This document shows, in pieces, positions 41,780 through 50,650 of a stretch of 64,000 nt of DNA. The notes under the pieces are model-generated. The model ran no database searches. It was given only the letters and a program-made list of their open reading frames with translations, and was not told where the DNA came from. The number at the start of each line of letters is the position of its first letter. Position 1 is the first letter of the stretch. The position numbers were made by a program, and so were the translations under genes. The stretch is taken from contig NZ_LN909044.1 in assembly GCF_001486585.1 (NCBI RefSeq), forward strand, positions 687,488 to 751,487, in the 5' to 3' direction. Source of the DNA: Paenibacillus senegalimassiliensis. Its GTDB lineage: Bacteria > Bacillota > Bacilli > Paenibacillales > Paenibacillaceae.

Positions 41780-42907
41780 ATGCGCTTTGAGGAACTCCCT
41801 ACCCCATGTTATGTTGTCGATGAAACACTATTGGAAAAAAACCTGAAAACTCTGGCCGGCATCATGGAGCGGACGGGCGCGAAAATCATCCTGGCGCAAA
41901 AAGCGTTCTCGATGTACTCGACGTACCCGCTGATCGGACAGTATTTGAGCGGAACCGCCTCTAGTGGTCTGTATGAAGCACGGCTTGGCCGTGAAGAGAT
42001 GGGCAAAGAGAATCACGTCTTTGCCCCCGCTTACCGGGAAGATCAAATTGACGAGATCGTGCAGCTTTGCGATCATGTCATCTTCAACTCCTTGTCCCAG
42101 GTAGAGAAATTTCGTGATAAGGTGCTGGCCGCAGGCAAGAAAATCGGCCTACGTATCAATCCTGAATGCTCAACCCAGGTAGGACACGATATTTACAACC
42201 CTTGCGCCATCGGTTCTCGCTTTGGCGTAACGATTGAGCATTTCCGTCCCGAGCTGCTGGATGGGGTATCCGGACTGCATTTCCATACCCTGTGCCAACA
42301 GAACTCCGATGATCTGGCAACAACGCTCGATGCCATTGAAGAGAAGTTCGGACCTTATTTATCCCAGATGGAGTGGATTAACTTTGGTGGTGGGCACCAT
42401 ATCACCCGCGAGGACTACGATATTCCACTATTGGAGCAATGCATCAGACGGATGCAAGAGAAATACGGTCTGGAGGTCTATCTGGAGCCTGGCGAAGCGG
42501 TCGCGCTGAATGCTGGTTACCTGATTACTACCGTACTGGATACGCTGCAAAATGGCATGGATATCGCTATTCTCGATACTTCGGCTTCCTGCCACATGCC
42601 AGATGTGCTGGAGATGCCGTACCGTCCACCGCTTCTTGGCTCCGGTGAGCCAGGCGAGAAGGCTCATACGTACCGGCTGGGCGGACCCACTTGCCTGTCC
42701 GGGGACAATATCGGAGATTACTCGTTCGATCAACCCTTGAAGCCGGGGGACCGCCTGGTATTTGGCGACATGGCCATCTACACTATGGTGAAGAACACGA
42801 CATTCAACGGTATGCCGCTGCCTGCTATCGTGCTGCAAGATAAATCCGGCGATTGCCATATTGTGCATGAGTTCGGTTACGAAGACTTTAAAATGCGTTT
42901 GGCTTAA
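41780..42907 (+). CDS. nspC: carboxynorspermidine decarboxylase
   Basis: 375 residues from the ATG one base after the upstream stop. PLP-dependent fold III decarboxylase: PLP Lys in ILAQKAFS (about residue 41), HFHTLCQQN, NFGGGHHITRED, EPGEAVALNAGYL, and the active-site Cys in GPTCLSGDNIGDY. Decarboxylates carboxynorspermidine or carboxyspermidine to the polyamine. Translationally coupled to the dehydrogenase and controlled by the same leader. Polyamines made this way are linked to biofilm behaviour in other bacteria. Confidence 0.93.
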   Translation: MRFEELPTPCYVVDETLLEKNLKTLAGIMERTGAKIILAQKAFSMYSTYPLIGQYLSGTASSGLYEARLGREEMGKENHVFAPAYREDQIDEIVQLCDHVIFNSLSQVEKFRDKVLAAGKKIGLRINPECSTQVGHDIYNPCAIGSRFGVTIEHFRPELLDGVSGLHFHTLCQQNSDDLATTLDAIEEKFGPYLSQMEWINFGGGHHITREDYDIPLLEQCIRRMQEKYGLEVYLEPGEAVALNAGYLITTVLDTLQNGMDIAILDTSASCHMPDVLEMPYRPPLLGSGEPGEKAHTYRLGGPTCLSGDNIGDYSFDQPLKPGDRLVFGDMAIYTMVKNTTFNGMPLPAIVLQDKSGDCHIVHEFGYEDFKMRLA

Positions 42908-42924
42908 GAATATAAGGATTAAAG

Positions 42925-42970
42925 AAAGACGCCTCAAACCCACCGATCGGTGGTGTTTGGAGGCGTCTTT
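42925..42970. terminator. intrinsic terminator of the polyamine operon
   Basis: AAGACGCCTC-AAC-CCACCGATCGGTGG-GTT-GGAGGCGTCTTT: a long, nearly perfect hairpin with T tail. Confidence 0.88.
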
Positions 42971-43077
42971 GCTATTCGCTATGCCATTCTCTCTTCTCTG
43001 TTGCGGCTTAACTTAAGTCAATGAGCTGCGGGGCTCTCTTGATTAAACTACAAGTAAGCTGAAATGGAGGAATGAAC

Positions 43078-43803
43078 ATGATGACTTTGGAGAACACCCC
43101 GTCTTACCGCCGCAAATCTGCACTGATTGGAGGAATTGCCTTATTGCTCATGGCCCTGGTCGCCGCATTCTCCTATGGGATTGCCCACGGAAGCCTTGTC
43201 GTGGAAGAGGATGCATTAGCCACCTGGCACAATCTTCAGACATCCAGCCTCTTATTTAAGGGGGAAATTCTCGGCTGGATCTTCATAGTGGTCTTGGATG
43301 TGGTGGCAGCCTGGGCACTTTATTTCTTCTTCCAGCCGATTCATCGTCCTCTGTCGTTGCTGGCTGCCTGGTTGCGACTGATCTATGCCACGCTGCTCGG
43401 AAGCTCTATTCTGAATTTATTACTGGTCTTGCTCCTTACGAATAATACATCTCTGACCACAGCCATTGATAATGCCCAACTAGAGGCCTGGACCACGCTC
43501 TTGCTGCAAGGGTTTGATATGATGTGGTCCGCAGGGCTCATTGTCTTCGGGATACATCTGCTGGTGGTTGGTTATCTGGTGCTGCTCGGAGATTCAATGC
43601 CCAACCTGCTGGGCTTCCTGCTGCTAATAGCCGCCATCGGTTACATCATCGTCCATATCTGCTCCTTGCTTCTCCCAACCGGTAGCGGGATAGTTACGGT
43701 GCTTGAATATATCCTGACCGTGCCGATGACGATTGGCGAATTGGGCTTAGCCTTATGGCTGATCTCAACTGTTCTGCCAAAACGCGGCAATCAAATCCGT
43801 TAA
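43078..43803 (+). CDS. DUF4386 family membrane protein
   Basis: 241 residues from the ATG at 43078, chosen for the GGAGG 7 bases upstream (an ATG at 43072 is too close). Six hydrophobic helices (ALIGGIALLLMALVAAFSYG; GWIFIVVLDVVAAWALYFFF; LLGFLLLIAAIGYIIVHI). DUF4386 proteins have no known activity; they often sit beside Crp/Fnr regulators, as here. Its 3' end overlaps the convergent frameshifted gene by 39 bases. Confidence 0.85.
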   Translation: MMTLENTPSYRRKSALIGGIALLLMALVAAFSYGIAHGSLVVEEDALATWHNLQTSSLLFKGEILGWIFIVVLDVVAAWALYFFFQPIHRPLSLLAAWLRLIYATLLGSSILNLLLVLLLTNNTSLTTAIDNAQLEAWTTLLLQGFDMMWSAGLIVFGIHLLVVGYLVLLGDSMPNLLGFLLLIAAIGYIIVHICSLLLPTGSGIVTVLEYILTVPMTIGELGLALWLISTVLPKRGNQIR

Positions 43804-44257
43804 CTCCTCGTTCTCGTTCCGGGTCTTTCCATATAGATACAGGGCTCCAAAGTAGAAAGGATAATTGCCGTGTACCATATCCGGCAGGTACTGGTCTTCA
43901 TTTACTTGCATGATGTACTCATACCCTTCATCTAGCAATTGATTGGCGTAGTATTTTTCCTCTTGTTGAACCCAGGCGGGCTGGCCGCCAAATTGAATAA
44001 AGTCCTCGAACTGTCTTTGATATTTGGTAAGCTTCGGCCAACTCGGGGATAAAAATAGAAACCATGTGATTGGATACTGGAAGCTTTACACTAAGAAAGA
44101 ACCCATATTTAAGTTGAGATTCATCTGTGAGCAGATGCTCCTTATCTTCGAACCACCGCGGGGCACTCCCACCAACCCAACCATGATTGTCGTTCTCTTG
44201 CATAGTTAGCTGATAACCAAGATAGTTAGAACGCTGAATTAACAGATCGTTGAACAT
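43765..44257 (-). pseudogene. frameshifted hypothetical gene (possibly DUF1963/YwqG-like)
   Basis: Starts MFNDLLIQRSNYLGYQ with GAGGTG upstream. After the codons for SIFIP the frame is lost. Removing one base from the CCCC run (complement of 44045-44048) restores a continuous product, SIFIP-SWPKLTKYQRQFED, then IQFGGQPAWVQQEEKYY ... LYLYGKTRNENEEL and a TGA at 43765. The repaired protein would be about 163 residues. FGGQPAW resembles the GGxPxW segment of DUF1963 proteins, but that is weak. It follows the Crp/Fnr gene by 16 bases. True frameshift mutation or a sequencing error are both possible. Confidence 0.7.
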
Positions 44258-44273
44258 GGATGCTCACCTCATC

Positions 44274-44873
44274 TTATATTAAGTCCGATGGCTTACGCTC
44301 CGTTTGCAGCCGCTTCTTGATTCTGCTTAACGACTCCGGGGTAATGCCAAGATAACTTGCCAATTGATGCTGCGGCACCCGGCCCGACAGGCCGGGGCGT
44401 TCCTGCAAGAGCCTGGTGTAACGCTCCTCAGGTGTAGAAGCGATAAAGGCCGCAAACCGGTCTTGAGTCTCCCCGAAATTTTGTTCTACCATGCTCCGCG
44501 TCATACCCTCAAGTTGCCCATGCCTGGCATACATATCCTGCTCGACGCTCAAATCCCCCACAACCAAAGTGCAATCCTCGAGGCACACCAGCGAGAACTC
44601 AGAGGCACGATCCGGCTTGTGACGGTTAAAGCTGACGATGGCTTGCTCCTCCGTATAGAAGCCGGTAGTGACCTCTTTCCCCATCTCATCCAACGTATAC
44701 TGCCTGACACAGCCTTTCAGGACAAAATAGCATTCCGTGGGAGATTCTCCTTGCTTCAACAGAAATGTTCCCTTCGCAAACTCCCCGACTTGAATATCGG
44801 CAAGCACAGCCTGCTGCTCCTCTTGGCTGAGGGAAGTCAGTTCGCCCATATATTTCATCAGAATATCCTTCAC
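44274..44873 (-). CDS. Crp/Fnr-family regulator (cyclic-nucleotide-binding fold)
   Basis: 199 residues. Cupin-like cNMP-binding domain: FAKGTFLLKQGESPTECYFV, LKGCVRQYTLD. C-terminal winged helix: VPQHQLASYLGITPESLSRI. GTG start after GGAGG; an ATG five codons later has a second possible site. No Fe-S Cys cluster. Small-size members of this group (Crp-like with DUF4386 neighbours) probably respond to redox or membrane stress, but no ligand is inferable. Confidence 0.87.
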   Translation of the reverse strand: MKDILMKYMGELTSLSQEEQQAVLADIQVGEFAKGTFLLKQGESPTECYFVLKGCVRQYTLDEMGKEVTTGFYTEEQAIVSFNRHKPDRASEFSLVCLEDCTLVVGDLSVEQDMYARHGQLEGMTRSMVEQNFGETQDRFAAFIASTPEERYTRLLQERPGLSGRVPQHQLASYLGITPESLSRIKKRLQTERKPSDLI

Positions 44874-45078
44874 GGACCTCCAGCCCCTTCCTTCAAAGCA
44901 ATACTATAGGAATGAATATATCATAGTCCTGCACACCATTTCGATAGAATTACCCCTTACTTCGCATCATTAACTGACTTATGATTACAATGCATCCAAT
45001 TTCAGGTGTGGAAAGGAGATGCTTATTTTTGACACCGCTTACACACTCATAAACAGTAATGAAGGGAGAATTAAATTC

Positions 45079-48000
45079 GTGAAACGTTATCAACGAGTAT
45101 TTGCCTGGATTTGCATGATTACCTTAGTGGCGGGAACATTTCTGACCGCTTTTGGCTTTGCGGACCCCGCGCGTGCAGCAGGCCCGAACCTAGCCGCAGG
45201 CAAGGCCACCTCGGCCTCGGGACATGCCGATGTTTATGTATCAGCGAACGTTGTAGATGGAAATGCCGGAACGTATTGGGAGAGCACCAATCAAGCATTT
45301 CCCCAATGGGTTCAAGTTGATTTAGCTCAATCCACCTCGGTGGAGCAAGTTGTGCTGAAGCTGCCAGCAGGATGGGAAAGCCGTACTCAAACCCTGTCCG
45401 TACAAGGCAGTGCCGATGGGAGTACATTTACCCAACTTAAAGCCTCCAGCAGCTATACCTTTGATCCAAGTACGGATAATACCGTAGCCATCGACTTTGC
45501 GGCTACCGAGGCACGTTATGTCCGCATCGAGGTCACCGCTAATACCGGCTGGCCAGCGGCTCAACTGTCCGAGTTAGAAATCTACGGTACTACGTCTCCG
45601 GGAACTCCGGATCAAGAGCCGCCAACCGCACCAGCCAGCTTGGCCTATACCCAGTCTGCTGCGGATACCATCCAACTGGCCTGGGCTGCGGCCACAGATA
45701 ATGTAGGCGTAACGGGCTATGACGTGTATGCGAATCATCAGCTTCGCGGCAGCGTGGACGGATCTACGCTGGCCTACACCGATCAACAGCCAGCAGACGT
45801 AACGGTGACATACTATGTCACTGCCAAGGACGCGGCCGGCAACGTGTCTGCACCTAGCAACTCAGTCACGCGCACAGCTTCAAGCGGTGGAGAGGACGAA
45901 GTGAATCTGGCGCTGGGCAAGCCGATCACAGCCTCATCCTCTGCCTTTACCTTTGTAGCTACCAATGCCAACGACAATGATACAAGCACATACTGGGAAG
46001 GCAATGGGCAGCCAAGCACATTGACCGTCGACCTGGAGGCCAATGCCAGCATCTCGGCGGCTCGGATTAAGCTAAATCCATCCAGTGATTGGTCGACTCG
46101 CACCCAAACCATTCAAGTGCTGGGACGTACTCAGGAAGCAGCCAACTTTACAAGTCTGGTTCCCGCGTCCTCCTATACGTTCAATCCAGCCTTAAATAAC
46201 ACGGTTACTATTCCGGTCAGCGCAACTGTCAGCAGCGTTCAGCTTCGCTTCACTGACAATTCCGGCGCACCGGGCGGACAGGTTGCTGAATTTGAAGTTA
46301 TCGGCATCCCTGCTCCCAACCCGGATTTGACAGTCACGGACATCACCTGGTCCCCAGCCTCGCCGGACGAGAGCCAAGCACTTGACCTTCAAGCCACGGT
46401 CGCCAATATTGGCGATATAGCTTCAGGTGCTACAGACGTCAACTTCTATCTGGGCACCCAGCTTGCGGGAACAGCTCCTGTGAACGCGATTGACGCCGGT
46501 CAATCCGTACAAGTAACCGCCACCGTAGCGGCCGTAGAAGCGGGCTCTTACACTGTGACCGCCAAAGTAGACGAAAGCAATACGGTTATTGAGAAGGACA
46601 ATACCAATAACAGCTATACCCATACTACTCCACTGACGGTGAGTCAGGTGCAAAGCTCCGATCTCATCGGCACGGCTTCATGGACACCAAGCAACCCAAG
46701 TGCCGGGGATACGGTGACTTTCAGTGTCAACCTCAGCAATCAGGGCATTCTGGCCTCCGCCGGCGGTGCTCATGGCATCACCCTGGTGTTGAAGGACGCC
46801 AGCGGCTCCACCATTCAATCCTTCACCAAGGCCTACAACGGCTCCTTGGCTGCGGGTGCATCGTCCAGCGTAACGATGGGCACCTGGACTGCGATTAATG
46901 GCAGCTACACCGTCACCACTACAGTAGACGTCGATGCAAACGAAGTCGCTTCCAAGCAAGCAAATAACACTAGTACGGTGAGCTTATATTCCGGCCGTGG
47001 GGCCAATATGCCATTCACCATTCTGGAAGCCGAGGCTCCGGGCAATAGCACCAACGGCACCAAACTGGCACCAAACTTTACCCCTGGCGACTTTGCGGGC
47101 GAAGCCTCAGGCCGATCTGCCGTTCGTCTGGACGCTACAGGAGAATATGTAGAATTCACCTTAACCTCTCCGGCCAATGCCTTCGTGCTTCGCAACGCCG
47201 TTGATGAGGATACGACGGGCACAATCAGCATTTATGCTGATGGGGTGAACAAAGGCGACTTCACCGTCACCTCCAAGTTCTCTTACGTCTACGCAACACC
47301 TTCAACCCTGGGGCAACTCGGCTACGATAATTCCGGTTCCAAAGCTTACTGGCTCTATGAAGATGCTCAGCTTATGCTAGATCAGGTCTATCCTGCCGGA
47401 ACGAAGATCAAAATTCAGAAGGATGCCGGGGATGTACCATGGATCTATGTGGACATGATCGAGACCGAGCAGGTAGCACCTGCCGCATCCAATCCTGATC
47501 CAAGCAAGTATGTAGAAGTATCCAGCACTAAATCTATTGAGCAAGCCTTAAATGAGTTCCGCCAAGATCCTGCCAAGAAAGGGATCTTTATTCCAGCCGG
47601 AGAATGGACGATTTCGTCCAAGATTTATTTATACGGGCGGGCCACGGAGATTATCGGAGCGGGTCCATGGCATACCAAGCTGGTGGCTCCGCAGGACAAA
47701 ACCAATACCGATGTCGGATTTAATATCAGCTCCCAAGCCAATGGCTCAACCATTAAAGACCTGTCCGCTTGGGGCAACTACGTCTATCGTGTGGATGGTC
47801 CAGGCAAATTCATCGACGGAAACGGTATGCAGAACGTGACCATCGAGAATATCTGGGCAGAGCATTTCATCTGCCTCTACTGGGGAGTAAATTCCTCCTA
47901 TAATACGTTCAAGGATAACCGGATTAAGAACGTATTTGCCGACGGTATTAATATGACCAACGGTTCATCCTACAACATCATCGACAACAACTACGCCCGG

Positions 48001-48672
48001 GGCACCGGGGATGATTCCTTTGCCCTGTTCAGTGCCATCGATTCGGGAGGCTCTTATAATGTAGGCAATAAGTACACGAACCTTACAGCAACTAACGTGA
48101 GACGTGCGGCTGCCTTTGCCGTCTATGGAGGTCAGAACAATCTGTTCCAGAACCTGTACGGTGCAGATACACTCACCTATCCGGGCCTGACCGTCAGCAG
48201 TCTGAGCTTTGGATACAATACCCTCGGATTTGGCGATGAGGATACCGTCATCGACGGGGTCACACTGGACCGTACCGGCGGAGACTTCTGGACCAGCGTC
48301 GGAGCCGATGATAAAATCAACGAATACCAAAACTTCGGTGCCATCTGGCTTCATAGTGGGGACCGCGACTTCAAGAACGTGGTCGTCAAAAATGTGGACA
48401 TCAATGATCCGGTTTACTTCGGCATTATGTTCCAAACCAAGTCGCCGGAGAATCTTCCAATGGAGAATGTCCGCCTGGAGAACATCACGATTAACAACCC
48501 GACACGTTACGGGATCAAGCTGGTTGTCAGTGCGGAAGCCGGGCAAGGGCCTGTAGTCGGGGAAGCCAGCTTCACCAATGTACAAATTCATAATCCGGGA
48601 GTAACCGCCATTTATGGTGAAAGCGGAAGTCCGAACTTTAACGTCATTCGCAACTCAGGTAACAATTGGTAA
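45079..48672 (+). CDS. secreted multidomain GH87-type alpha-1,3-glucanase
   Basis: About 1197 residues from a GTG (GAAGGGAG 10 bases upstream; an in-frame ATG at 45019 abuts its ribosome site). Signal peptide to ARAAG near residue 35. Order: F5/8-type C (discoidin) domain, fibronectin III (PPTAPASLAY), second F5/8-type C domain, two CARDB-like domains (PDLTVTDITW; SDLIGTASWT), a CBM-like domain, then a right-handed beta-helix. In the helix, D955 (FADGIN), D978 and D979 (GTGDDS) have the 23/24 spacing of the three catalytic Asp of GH87 enzymes. Such enzymes cut fungal or bacterial alpha-1,3-glucan (mycodextranase/mutanase). Monocistronic with a terminator. Confidence 0.88.
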   Translation: MKRYQRVFAWICMITLVAGTFLTAFGFADPARAAGPNLAAGKATSASGHADVYVSANVVDGNAGTYWESTNQAFPQWVQVDLAQSTSVEQVVLKLPAGWESRTQTLSVQGSADGSTFTQLKASSSYTFDPSTDNTVAIDFAATEARYVRIEVTANTGWPAAQLSELEIYGTTSPGTPDQEPPTAPASLAYTQSAADTIQLAWAAATDNVGVTGYDVYANHQLRGSVDGSTLAYTDQQPADVTVTYYVTAKDAAGNVSAPSNSVTRTASSGGEDEVNLALGKPITASSSAFTFVATNANDNDTSTYWEGNGQPSTLTVDLEANASISAARIKLNPSSDWSTRTQTIQVLGRTQEAANFTSLVPASSYTFNPALNNTVTIPVSATVSSVQLRFTDNSGAPGGQVAEFEVIGIPAPNPDLTVTDITWSPASPDESQALDLQATVANIGDIASGATDVNFYLGTQLAGTAPVNAIDAGQSVQVTATVAAVEAGSYTVTAKVDESNTVIEKDNTNNSYTHTTPLTVSQVQSSDLIGTASWTPSNPSAGDTVTFSVNLSNQGILASAGGAHGITLVLKDASGSTIQSFTKAYNGSLAAGASSSVTMGTWTAINGSYTVTTTVDVDANEVASKQANNTSTVSLYSGRGANMPFTILEAEAPGNSTNGTKLAPNFTPGDFAGEASGRSAVRLDATGEYVEFTLTSPANAFVLRNAVDEDTTGTISIYADGVNKGDFTVTSKFSYVYATPSTLGQLGYDNSGSKAYWLYEDAQLMLDQVYPAGTKIKIQKDAGDVPWIYVDMIETEQVAPAASNPDPSKYVEVSSTKSIEQALNEFRQDPAKKGIFIPAGEWTISSKIYLYGRATEIIGAGPWHTKLVAPQDKTNTDVGFNISSQANGSTIKDLSAWGNYVYRVDGPGKFIDGNGMQNVTIENIWAEHFICLYWGVNSSYNTFKDNRIKNVFADGINMTNGSSYNIIDNNYARGTGDDSFALFSAIDSGGSYNVGNKYTNLTATNVRRAAAFAVYGGQNNLFQNLYGADTLTYPGLTVSSLSFGYNTLGFGDEDTVIDGVTLDRTGGDFWTSVGADDKINEYQNFGAIWLHSGDRDFKNVVVKNVDINDPVYFGIMFQTKSPENLPMENVRLENITINNPTRYGIKLVVSAEAGQGPVVGEASFTNVQIHNPGVTAIYGESGSPNFNVIRNSGNNW

Positions 48673-48698
48673 GTTGTAAATAGCAGTAACGATCTGTG

Positions 48699-48731
48699 AA
48701 GAGCCAGGCCCTTGCGGGGGCCTGGCTCTTT
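48699..48731 (+). terminator. intrinsic terminator of the glucanase gene
   Basis: AAGAGCCAGGCCC / GGGCCTGGCTCTT hairpin followed by TGCTTTTG. Confidence 0.8.
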
Positions 48732-48839
48732 GCTTTTGAAAATATTGGGTTTTACAAAGTTTTACCCTGCCATAACATTTCGCGTGTACTCCTCCTCCAT
48801 ACTGAAGAGTGCAATACAATCAGATGGGAGGAACCCTTC

Positions 48840-48989
48840 ATGTCTTTACCTGAGCAACTTCTTCTCTCTCTGTCGGGTAGCCGACAGAATCCACATAACC
48901 CCTTATTTATACTGAAATCGTACTCGGCAAGTGAAGTGTCCAATCCACGCTTTGTGTACAGAAGCGGAGGAGGGGACAAGCTTGCTTGA
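48840..48989 (+). CDS. 49-residue small ORF leading the nucleoside hydrolase operon
   Basis: ATG with GGGAGG 8 bases upstream, product MSLPEQLLLSLSGSRQNPHN ... ending RSGGGDKLA. It overlaps the TTG start of the Crp/Fnr gene by 8 bases, so stop and restart would couple the two. The N-terminus is weakly hydrophobic; no family recognised. It could be a leader peptide or a real small protein. Support is the strong ribosome site and the overlap, not homology. Confidence 0.5.
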   Translation: MSLPEQLLLSLSGSRQNPHNPLFILKSYSASEVSNPRFVYRSGGGDKLA

Positions 48990-49674
48990 GCTTCAACATT
49001 CTGCGCGCGACGCCCGGATGAATCCCGCGTCAGCGAATACGTCTTATCCCGACAATTCAGTCAATGAGTTGCACCGCAAACACGGGACCTTGCGGCATTT
49101 TCCCAAAGGCTCCTTTGTATTTACGAAAGGGTCCGTATCCACCGGCTCCTATTATATTGAATCCGGACTTCTGAAGGTCTGCCAATTTACGGAGGAAGGA
49201 CGAGACGTCACCTTCTTCATTCGCAAGACAGGAGATGCGTTCGGACTAGCCGAGATCATCTTGCAGCAGAACCATCCTTGCTATGCCCAATGCTTGCATG
49301 ATAGCCAAATCTGGGTGCTGGAATCCTCCATCATCCGTGAACAAATTCTGACCAACCCGGCTGTTACGCAAACGATTCTGTACACACTGACTCACAGGCT
49401 GATTCATCATCAGAGCACCGTGGAGTTACTCATCTCCAAGCCTGTGGCGTGGAGACTGGCCTGGCTGCTTCAACAGCTTGGAACCTTGGCTTCCTCCGGG
49501 GAACTGCGGGTAGAGCTTGACCTGAGCCATGAGGAAATATCGAACATCATCGGCTGCACGCGTCAGACCGTCTCCGAACTGCTTAGCCGGTGGAAGCAGC
49601 AAGGATGGATTCGTTATGACCGCAAGCAAATCTTGATTCAAAACCTGACACCAATCATCGGGGAGCCCAGCTAA
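48982..49674 (+). CDS. Crp/Fnr-family transcriptional regulator
   Basis: 230 residues from a TTG with AGGAGGGG 6 bases upstream. cNMP-binding-type domain (FPKGSFVFTKGSVSTGSYYI, GDAFGLAEIILQ) and C-terminal helix-turn-helix (LSHEEISNIIGCTRQTVSEL). No metal-binding Cys cluster of the Fnr type. First full-size gene of an operon with nucleoside hydrolase and an ABC importer, so it probably regulates that operon, perhaps by sensing a nucleotide or sugar phosphate (inference). Confidence 0.87.
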   Translation: MLELQHSARDARMNPASANTSYPDNSVNELHRKHGTLRHFPKGSFVFTKGSVSTGSYYIESGLLKVCQFTEEGRDVTFFIRKTGDAFGLAEIILQQNHPCYAQCLHDSQIWVLESSIIREQILTNPAVTQTILYTLTHRLIHHQSTVELLISKPVAWRLAWLLQQLGTLASSGELRVELDLSHEEISNIIGCTRQTVSELLSRWKQQGWIRYDRKQILIQNLTPIIGEPS

Positions 49675-49708
49675 GCAAGGGGACTCCCAGGCAACTAGAG
49701 AGAAAGTA

Positions 49709-50611
49709 GTGGACCTATTGTCAAGAATTATCATCGATACCGATATCGGTACCAATGCCGATGACGCGGTAGCTGTCGCACTGGCTTTGCGATCACCGGA
49801 AATCCGTATAGAAGGCCTGACCACTGTCTACGGACAGGTTCATGCCCGGGCACAAATCGCCCGCTCCGTACTGAAGCTATGCGGAACAGATCATATCCCG
49901 GTATTTCCGGGGGTAGCGTCCCCCCTGCTCCGCAACCGCCCGCTGCTGCGGGCAGGCATTGAAGGCCATGGGCCAGCACTAAATGAAGCCCTGGAACCTG
50001 AACGCCATGCCGTAGAGTTTATAATTCAGCAGATATTAGACCATCCGGGCGAAATCACACTGGTCACGATTGGACCCCTGACTAATGTAGCCACCGCCTT
50101 GATTCTCGAACCTCGGGTCGCCAAGCAGGTGAAGCGCATCGTCATGATGGGTGGCGTGACCCGCCTGGCGGCCAATGGCGCTGAACTGGATGCGGTAGAG
50201 CACAACATTCAATGCGATCCGGAAGCGGCTTCGGTCGTATTCAGTAGTGGCGCCCCCATCCTGATGGTAGGACTGGACGTCACCAGGCAAGCGCGATTTA
50301 CCCGAGATGAGGCCCGGCAGATGGCTCAATGCGCCACCCCGCTCGCCGTATGTCTGGTAGAAATGATGCATGCTTTTATGGACTATATGGAGCGGGATTT
50401 CTCCTATATGTGTGACCCACTGACCATTGCCGCGCTGATTGATCCCTCGCTGATTCGTACATCGGCCATGGACATCGAGGTCGTATATGACCACCGGGCA
50501 TCCTCCGGCCAAACGTTGGCCCGCCTTCACCCTTCCAGCCCCATTGAGGTGGCTCTGGAGCTGGATAAGGATCGTTTCTTCAAGCTGCTGCATCAGCGAC
50601 TGTTCTCTTAA
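49709..50611 (+). CDS. nucleoside hydrolase
   Basis: 300 residues, GTG start with GAGAGAAAG upstream. Hallmark Ca2+-binding N-terminus IIIDTDIGTNADDAVAVALA, where the usual DTDxGxDD is extended to DTDIGTNADD. Then EITLVTIGPLTNVATAL, KRIVMMGGVT, EHNIQCDPEAA and a late HDP-equivalent region (MCDPLTIAAL). Hydrolyses the N-glycosidic bond of ribonucleosides, giving base and ribose. Placed between a Crp regulator and a carbohydrate ABC importer; imported nucleosides or ribosides are likely substrates. Confidence 0.9.
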   Translation: MDLLSRIIIDTDIGTNADDAVAVALALRSPEIRIEGLTTVYGQVHARAQIARSVLKLCGTDHIPVFPGVASPLLRNRPLLRAGIEGHGPALNEALEPERHAVEFIIQQILDHPGEITLVTIGPLTNVATALILEPRVAKQVKRIVMMGGVTRLAANGAELDAVEHNIQCDPEAASVVFSSGAPILMVGLDVTRQARFTRDEARQMAQCATPLAVCLVEMMHAFMDYMERDFSYMCDPLTIAALIDPSLIRTSAMDIEVVYDHRASSGQTLARLHPSSPIEVALELDKDRFFKLLHQRLFS

Positions 50612-50650
50612 GGCTCGATTTCACTAATTATAAATGAGGTGCGAGATTTG

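Noticed and set aside
43928-44257. 109-residue intact protein
   Set aside because: The last third reads as an unrelated frame, while the alternative frame continues with convincing protein sequence to a stop at 43765; a one-base frameshift explains both.
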